64,000 nucleotides of DNA from Poindextera sp036494815. Lineage in GTDB: Bacteria > Pseudomonadota > Alphaproteobacteria > Caulobacterales > Caulobacteraceae. Of the stretch, positions 58,707 through 64,000 are shown one piece after another. Both the position numbers and the translations under genes were made by a program. Each line of letters starts with the position of its first letter. Within the stretch, counting starts at the first letter, position 1. The DNA lies in the NCBI GenBank assembly GCA_036494815.1, contig DASXNV010000106.1, positions 62,001 through 126,000 on the forward strand. Direction: 5' to 3'. The notes beneath the pieces were generated by a model. The model did not search any database and was not told the origin of the DNA. It was given only the letters and a program-made list of their open reading frames with translations.

Positions 58707-61700
58707 ATGACCGAGCCCTTTCTCGCCGCGCCATCGCCGCGGTGGTTCACGATCCCCGCGCACCGCCCCTTCGTCACCGATCTGGCGCGGGGCCTGTTCG
58801 ACACCCTGGCGCCGCTGGGGCCGGAAGCCCTGTCCGAGGCCATCGTGCTGACGCCCACCCGCCGGGCCGCGCGCGCCTTGACCGAGGCTTTTGTGGACGT
58901 GACCGGTGGCCGCGCCCTGCTGTTGCCGCAGATCCGCGCCCTGGGCGACCTGGACGAAGGCGAGCCGCCGTTCGAGCCGGGGGATCTGGCCCTGGACCTG
59001 GCCCCGGCCATCAGCCCGTGGCGGCGTCGGTTCGAGCTGGCGCGGCTGGCGGCGGATCAGGCGCCGGCCCTGGGCCGATCGCTGGACGCGGTGGCCGCCT
59101 TGGAGCTGGCCGACGCCCTGGCCGCCTTTTTAGACAGCGTGCAGATCGAAGAGGCCGCTTCGCTGGACCGGCTGGGCGATTGGGTGGAGACCGAACTGGC
59201 CCGCCACTGGAAGATCTCCGCCGATTTCCTCCGCATCGCGGTGGAGGCCTGGCCGCGGCGGCTGGCTGAGATGGGGCTGGTGGACCTGACCGCCCGCCGG
59301 GTGGCGCTGCTGCGCCTGCTGGCCGCCCGCTGGCGCGGCGCCCCGCCCCCGGGGGTGCTGGTGGCCGCCGGTTCGACCGGCACGGCCCCGGCCACCGCCG
59401 CCCTGCTGCAGGTGATCGCCGCCGCGCCGCAAGGGTGCGTGGTGCTGCCGGGCCTAGACCAGGACCTGGCCGACAGCGCCTGGGTCCAGGTGGGCGAGCA
59501 GCATCCGCAAGGGGCCATGAAGCGGCTGTTGGACGCCGCGGGCGTGGATCGCCAGCAGGTGCGCTCCTTTTCCCAGCCCGCGCCCGGCGACGCGCGCGGC
59601 CGCTGGCGGCGCAGGATCGTTAATGAGGCCCTGCGCCCGGCCGAGGCCACCGCCGACTGGCTGGACCAGATCACCCAGCTGCAGAGCGAGGGCCAGGCGG
59701 CCGGGGTCGATCCCATCGCCGAGGGCCTGGCGGGCCTGACCCTGATCGCCGCCCGCAGCGAGGAGGAGGCCGCCACCCTGGCCGCCCTGGCCCTGCGCGA
59801 GGCCCTGGAGACCCCAGGCCGCACCGCCGCCCTGATCACCCCCGACCAGGATCTGGCCCGTCGGGTGTCGGCGCGGCTGGCGCGCTGGGGGCTGATGGCC
59901 GATTCCTCCGCCGGCGCGCCCCTGGCCGGCCAGCCGGTGGGGGTGCTGATAGGGCTCGTGGCCCGCGCCGTGGTCGATCCGCTCGATCCGGTGCTGATGC
60001 TGGCCATCCTCAAGCACCCCCTGGTGCGCCTGGGCCTGGAGCCACAGGCCCTGGCCGAGCGGGTCCAGGTTCTGGAGCGCTATGGCCTGCGCGGGGTGCG
60101 TCCGCGCGACTTGGCCGCCATAGCCCGCCGGCTGGCCAGGGCGTCCCAGGCGGATGGCCTGTCGGAACATCGCCGCGTGGCCCTGGACGACGCCGACCGC
60201 CTGCTGGCCCATTTGCAGCGCATCCTGGCCACGGCGCATGAGGCCTATACCGGCGGCGACGCCACGCCGGCCGAGGCCGCCCGCGCCCTGGTCCAGGCCA
60301 TCGAAACCCTGGCCGAGGGCGCCGTGAGCGGCGATCTGGGCGCCCTGTGGTCGGGCGCGGCCGGCGAGGCGGCAGGCGGGCTGCTCGCCGCCCTGATCGA
60401 CGAGAGCGAGGGCCTGCCGGAAACCACGCCGACCCAGTTCGCCGACCTGGTGGGCTCGCTGCTGGAGGGCGAGACCGTCCGCGCGGGTGGCGATCTCGAC
60501 CCGCGCCTGCGCATCCTGGGCGCCCTGGAGGCGCGGATGGTGCGCGCCGACCTCTTGGTCCTCGCCGGTCTGGAGGAAGGCGTCTGGCCGGCCCCGGCGC
60601 CGGTGGATCCGTTCCTGTCGCGGCCCATGCGCGCCGCCGCCGGCCTGCCGCCGCCCGAACGGCGCATCGGCCTGTCGGCCCACGACTTCGCCCAGGCCGC
60701 CTGCGCCGGGGAGGTGATGCTGCTGCACAGCGAGCGGCGCGGCGGGGCGCCGGCAGTGGCCTCGCGCTGGCTGTGGCGGCTCAACACCCTGGCGCGCGGG
60801 GCCGGGACCGCCGTCCCGACCCGCACCGACCTGACCGACTGGGCGCGCGCCCTCGACGCGCCGCTGGAGGCGCCGCCGGCCGCCTTGCGCACTGCGCCTC
60901 GACCACGCCCGACCCCGCCGGTGGCTGTGCGGCCCACCGAACTGCCGGTGACTGGGGTGGAGCGCTGGGTGCGCGATCCCTACGCCATCTATGCCGGGCG
61001 GATTTTGAAGCTACGGACCCTGGAGCGGCCGGCCGAGCCGGTGGACGCGCGTATCCGCGGCACGGCCATCCACGCCGCCTTCGAACGCTTCGCCGTCACC
61101 CATCCCGACATCCTGCCGGCCCAGGCCGAGGCGATCTTCGCCAGCATGTTGATCGAGGCCCTGGTGGAGGCCGGGGCGCCGGAGGGGCATCTGCCGCGCG
61201 AGGCGGCCCTGGCCGCCAATGTGGCCCCCTGGGTGATCGAGCTGGAGCGCCGCCGCCGGCCCGGCGCGCGGCTCCTGATCGAGCAGCAGGGTCGCCACCG
61301 GTTCGCGGTGGGCGAGCGCCATTTCACCGTCACCGCCAAGGCCGACCGCATCGAATGGCGCGCGGCCGGCGCCGACATTCTCGACTTCAAGACAGGCAGC
61401 CCGCCCTCGCGCAAACAGGTGGAAAGCGGCCTGTCGCCCCAACTAACCCTGACAGCCGCCATCCTGCATTTCGGCGGCTTTGACGGCGCCGGCGAGATCC
61501 CGCCGGGGGACCTGGTCTATGTGGGGGTCAGCGGCGGGCGCGTTCCGGGCCGCGAGGAGGTGCGCGCCAGGGCGGGCGAAAGCCTGGTTCTGGCCCTGGC
61601 CGCCTATGAGGGCCTGCGCAAGCGGGTGGAACGGTTCGAGCAGGAAGCCACGCCCTATGTCTCCTGGGCCGCGCCTCAGTTCATCGACCAGTATGGGGGC

Positions 61701-61772
61701 GACTACGACCACCTGGCGCGATTGTGGGAATGGCACGTGATCGGCGAGGGCGAAGACGGGGGCGGGGAGTAG
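58707..61772 (+). CDS. addB: Double-strand break repair protein AddB
   Basis: A 1021-residue subunit of AddAB. The N-terminal helicase-like domain is inactive-looking, while LAGLEEGVWP and the C-terminal RecB-type nuclease (DILDFKTGSPPSRKQVESGL; Asp893, Lys895) are clear. The four cysteines that hold an Fe-S cluster in Bacillus AddB are not seen, in line with the alphaproteobacterial type. Its partner addA is usually next door in this class; here an M3 peptidase follows and addA lies at 20833-24270. Confidence 0.94.
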   Translation: MTEPFLAAPSPRWFTIPAHRPFVTDLARGLFDTLAPLGPEALSEAIVLTPTRRAARALTEAFVDVTGGRALLLPQIRALGDLDEGEPPFEPGDLALDLAPAISPWRRRFELARLAADQAPALGRSLDAVAALELADALAAFLDSVQIEEAASLDRLGDWVETELARHWKISADFLRIAVEAWPRRLAEMGLVDLTARRVALLRLLAARWRGAPPPGVLVAAGSTGTAPATAALLQVIAAAPQGCVVLPGLDQDLADSAWVQVGEQHPQGAMKRLLDAAGVDRQQVRSFSQPAPGDARGRWRRRIVNEALRPAEATADWLDQITQLQSEGQAAGVDPIAEGLAGLTLIAARSEEEAATLAALALREALETPGRTAALITPDQDLARRVSARLARWGLMADSSAGAPLAGQPVGVLIGLVARAVVDPLDPVLMLAILKHPLVRLGLEPQALAERVQVLERYGLRGVRPRDLAAIARRLARASQADGLSEHRRVALDDADRLLAHLQRILATAHEAYTGGDATPAEAARALVQAIETLAEGAVSGDLGALWSGAAGEAAGGLLAALIDESEGLPETTPTQFADLVGSLLEGETVRAGGDLDPRLRILGALEARMVRADLLVLAGLEEGVWPAPAPVDPFLSRPMRAAAGLPPPERRIGLSAHDFAQAACAGEVMLLHSERRGGAPAVASRWLWRLNTLARGAGTAVPTRTDLTDWARALDAPLEAPPAALRTAPRPRPTPPVAVRPTELPVTGVERWVRDPYAIYAGRILKLRTLERPAEPVDARIRGTAIHAAFERFAVTHPDILPAQAEAIFASMLIEALVEAGAPEGHLPREAALAANVAPWVIELERRRRPGARLLIEQQGRHRFAVGERHFTVTAKADRIEWRAAGADILDFKTGSPPSRKQVESGLSPQLTLTAAILHFGGFDGAGEIPPGDLVYVGVSGGRVPGREEVRARAGESLVLALAAYEGLRKRVERFEQEATPYVSWAAPQFIDQYGGDYDHLARLWEWHVIGEGEDGGGE

Positions 61773-61813
61773 GACCCATTGCCGCCGCTTCGCCCCCCCT
61801 CTAGATTTGGGGC

Positions 61814-63616
61814 ATGAGCATTCATACCAAGCCTGAAATTCCCGCCGACGCCTTGCCGGAGTGGCGGCTCGACGATCTGTTCTCCAGCCGCGAGGATCCG
61901 CGGGTGGAACAGACCCTGACTGAGGCCACTGAAGCCAATCACGCCCTGATCAGGCTCAAGGGCGCCTTCCTGGCCGCCCGGGGCGACGCCGAACGGCTGG
62001 GGGCGATGATCGCCGAGGGAATCTCGCTCTACGAAGCCGCCACCAACGGCCTGTGGGCGGTGGGCGCCTACGCCTCGCTGTCGGCCTCGGTGGCCCGGGA
62101 CGATCCGGCCTGGGCCAAGTTTGAGGGCGACGTGCGCGCTCGCTCGTCCGCCATCGGCGCCGAAAGCCTGTTCTTCACCCTTGAGCTGAACGAGCTGGAG
62201 GAGTGGGAGATCGAGGCGGCCCTGCGCGCCGAACCCGCCGCCGCGCGGTTTCGGCCCTGGCTGCGCCGGGTGCGCCTGAACCGCCCGCACGAGCTGTCGG
62301 CCGACCTGGAGCACATGTTGATCGACCGCGCGCCGGCGGTGGCCAACTGGACTCGGTTGTATGACGAGACCCTGAGCCGCCTGGTGGCCCAGTGCGGCAA
62401 GGAAAAGCTGACCCTGGCCGAGGCGCTGAACCGCCTGTCCGACGCCGATCCAACCCAGCGCAAGGCCGCCGCGCAAGGCCTGGCCAAGGCGCTGGAGGAA
62501 CGCACCCCAATCCTGGCCCTCAGCCTCAACACCATCGCGGCGGAAAAGCAGGTGGAGGATCGCTGGCGCAAGTTCACCGACCCGGCCCAGTCGCGCCATC
62601 TGGCCAACGAAGTGGATGCCGACGCTGTCCAGGCCCTGGAGGCGGCGGTGGTGGAAAGCTATCCGCGCACCTCGCACCGCTATTATGCGCTCAAGGCCAA
62701 GCTGTTGGGCCAGAAGACCCTGAACCATTGGGACAGAAACGCGCCGCTCGATCGCGCGGCGCCGCGGCGGTATGACTGGAACGAGGCCCGCGGAATGGTG
62801 CTGGAGGCCTTTTCCGACCTCGCCCCCGCCTTCGCCGACAAGGCCCAGCTGTTCTTCGAACAGCCCTGGATCGACGCGCGGCCCCGGGCGGGCAAGACCT
62901 CGGGCGCCTATTCGCACCCGGTGACCTCGCAGAAACACCCCTATGTGTTCATGAACTATATGGGCGAGCGGCGCGACGTGCTGACCCTGGCCCACGAACT
63001 GGGCCATGCGGTGCATCAGACCTTGGCGGCGCCCTTAGGGACCCTGCTGGCCGACACCCCCCTGACCCTGGCCGAGACCGCCTCGATCTTCGGCGAGGGC
63101 CTGGTGTTCGACCGGCTGCTGGCCGAAGCCTCGCCCGCCGACCGCCGCGCTCTGCTGGCCGGCAAGATCGAGGATGGCCTGAACACGGTTTCGCGCCAGA
63201 TCGCCTTCCACCGCTTCGAGACCCGGTTCCACGCTGAGCGCCAGAACGGCGAGGTGGCGCCCGACCACATCGCCTCGATCTGGCTGGAGGTGATGGGCGA
63301 AAGCCTGGGGCCGGCGGTGAAGCTCAATCCCGGCTACGAGGTCTACTGGGCCTATGTCAGCCACTTCGCCCACGCGCCCTTCTATGTTTATGCCTACGCC
63401 TTCGGGAACCTGCTGGTGGAGGCTCTAGCCGAGGCCCGGCGCCAGGACCCCAAGGGGTTCGCGCCGTTGTACGAGGACCTGCTGGCCGCCGGCGGGACCC
63501 GGACCTATGTGGAGGCGCTGAAGCCGTTCGGGCTCAATCCGCGCGAGAAGGCGTTCTGGGCTTCGGGATGTGCGCGGCTGGAACGGCTGGTGGATGAGTT
63601 CGAGGCGTTGGTTTGA
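61814..63616 (+). CDS. pepF: M3-family oligoendopeptidase F
   Basis: A 600-residue cytoplasmic zinc peptidase. The metal site HELGH (His394, Glu395, His398) lies in LTLAHELGHAVHQTLA, with the third ligand in LAETASIFGEG. GAYSHPVTSQKHPYVFMNYM is a family signature, and YPRTSHRYYALKAKLLG precedes it. It hydrolyses short peptides. It starts 41 bases after addB and could share its transcript. Confidence 0.95.
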   Translation: MSIHTKPEIPADALPEWRLDDLFSSREDPRVEQTLTEATEANHALIRLKGAFLAARGDAERLGAMIAEGISLYEAATNGLWAVGAYASLSASVARDDPAWAKFEGDVRARSSAIGAESLFFTLELNELEEWEIEAALRAEPAAARFRPWLRRVRLNRPHELSADLEHMLIDRAPAVANWTRLYDETLSRLVAQCGKEKLTLAEALNRLSDADPTQRKAAAQGLAKALEERTPILALSLNTIAAEKQVEDRWRKFTDPAQSRHLANEVDADAVQALEAAVVESYPRTSHRYYALKAKLLGQKTLNHWDRNAPLDRAAPRRYDWNEARGMVLEAFSDLAPAFADKAQLFFEQPWIDARPRAGKTSGAYSHPVTSQKHPYVFMNYMGERRDVLTLAHELGHAVHQTLAAPLGTLLADTPLTLAETASIFGEGLVFDRLLAEASPADRRALLAGKIEDGLNTVSRQIAFHRFETRFHAERQNGEVAPDHIASIWLEVMGESLGPAVKLNPGYEVYWAYVSHFAHAPFYVYAYAFGNLLVEALAEARRQDPKGFAPLYEDLLAAGGTRTYVEALKPFGLNPREKAFWASGCARLERLVDEFEALV

Positions 63617-63668
63617 GGATTTCCAGAACAGCGAACTCCACCACAATGAAGGCGGCTGGCCCCGTGAG

Positions 63669-64000
63669 ATGATAATCGGCGATCCGTCATCGATTGCTCT
63701 TGAAGCCGGCATCACTGAGGCTTTTGAACAACCTAGCCAACTGGCCCTCGGGTATTTTGCAATTCACATCTGCGGCAAGGTCTTTGGTGTGCGATCCCAC
63801 GACGCGACCATGCTCGCTTGCTCCTATAACGCGATGAAGGCACGGCTTGACCGCCGCGGAAACCATGCTGTTCGGGATGCAAAAGATCGGGCAGCCCTTG
63901 AAATTGTTCGCCATTGCCAGGCGGCCATCTACGGCATCGAACACAACGCCACACTCCTCTCGGCAGATGAGGCTTTTGGCGGGAGATTGATGGCAAGCAA
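63669..64000 (+). CDS. Imm42-like immunity protein (partial, cut by window end)
   Basis: At least 110 residues, beginning MIIGDPSSIALEAGITEAFE and continuing LALGYFAIHICGKVFGVRSH, then ATMLACSYNAM. This is the pattern I associate with the Imm42 family of contact-toxin immunity proteins; it is recognised from memory, with no profile search. The base composition is lower in GC than pepF, a sign of transfer. The ribosome binding site is weak. An in-frame ATG at 63594, inside the pepF 3' end, is an alternative start adding 25 residues. No toxin gene is visible upstream; any partner would lie beyond the edge. Confidence 0.6.
   Translation, partial: MIIGDPSSIALEAGITEAFEQPSQLALGYFAIHICGKVFGVRSHDATMLACSYNAMKARLDRRGNHAVRDAKDRAALEIVRHCQAAIYGIEHNATLLSADEAFGGRLMAS

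Overview
The window is high-GC DNA with tightly packed genes and frequent ATGA/TGATG overlaps. The gene content and order are those of an alphaproteobacterium: def/fmt/truA/dapE, recR-ybaB-dnaX-SRP RNA, aroA-cmk-rpsA-ihfB, trpFBA-accD-folC, tsaE-amgK-murU-addB, a class II (CP4-like) AroA and Hsp20 next to a DUF1150 protein. The best guess is Caulobacterales, for example a Phenylobacterium or Caulobacter relative. It looks like ordinary chromosome. I see no integrase, transposase, phage gene, CRISPR array, rRNA operon or origin. No gene-free stretch exceeds about 300 bases.

Layout. 0-5 kb: the start of a biotin-dependent carboxylase (cut by the edge), a hybrid sensor kinase, two small unknown proteins and a LysR regulator. 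5-9.2 kb: a complete three-gene drug efflux pump (HlyD/EmrA, EmrB, outer membrane factor) divergent from that LysR. 9.1-19.4 kb: a His-rich zinc-type CDF exporter, dapE, truA, fmt, def, rmuC, recR, ybaB, dnaX, the 4.5S SRP RNA and nudC. 19.4-24.7 kb: an MFS carrier, addA and trxA. 24.9-30.3 kb: an FKBP lipoprotein, threonine ammonia-lyase, a FemAB/CelD-type acyltransferase and a divergent pair of citrate-synthase-family genes, one of which carries an N-terminal DNA-binding domain. 30.3-36 kb: uppP, then a molybdenum cofactor operon (moaA-moaD-moaE-moaB-moaC-moeA) with divergent mocA.

36-40.8 kb: Hsp20 and DUF1150, a LysR divergent from a flavin-type oxidase and an NTF2-like protein, an internally duplicated putative regulator, tRNA-Ala(GGC) and a FYDLN-acid protein. 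40.8-51 kb: aroA, cmk, rpsA, two terminators, ihfB, mscL, trpF, trpB, trpA, accD and folC. 51-55 kb: aldo/keto reductase, a PLP dehydratase with its amino acid permease, and a glutathione transferase. 55-64 kb: argE, tsaE, amgK (muramate recycling kinase), murU, addB, an M3 oligopeptidase, and a truncated lower-GC gene that looks like an Imm42 immunity protein.

Most interesting points: (1) the HTH-citrate synthase fusion divergent from a plain citrate synthase, with clustered TCAA-NN-TTGA dyads between them and a hairpin over the plain gene's ribosome binding site; (2) a run of nine G in dnaX whose +1 frame stops at a size close to the E. coli gamma subunit; (3) separation of addA-trxA from addB by about 34 kb; (4) a protein built from two copies of one winged-helix-like unit; (5) 52-bp palindromic repeats that sit at the 3' ends of genes and supply a stop codon.
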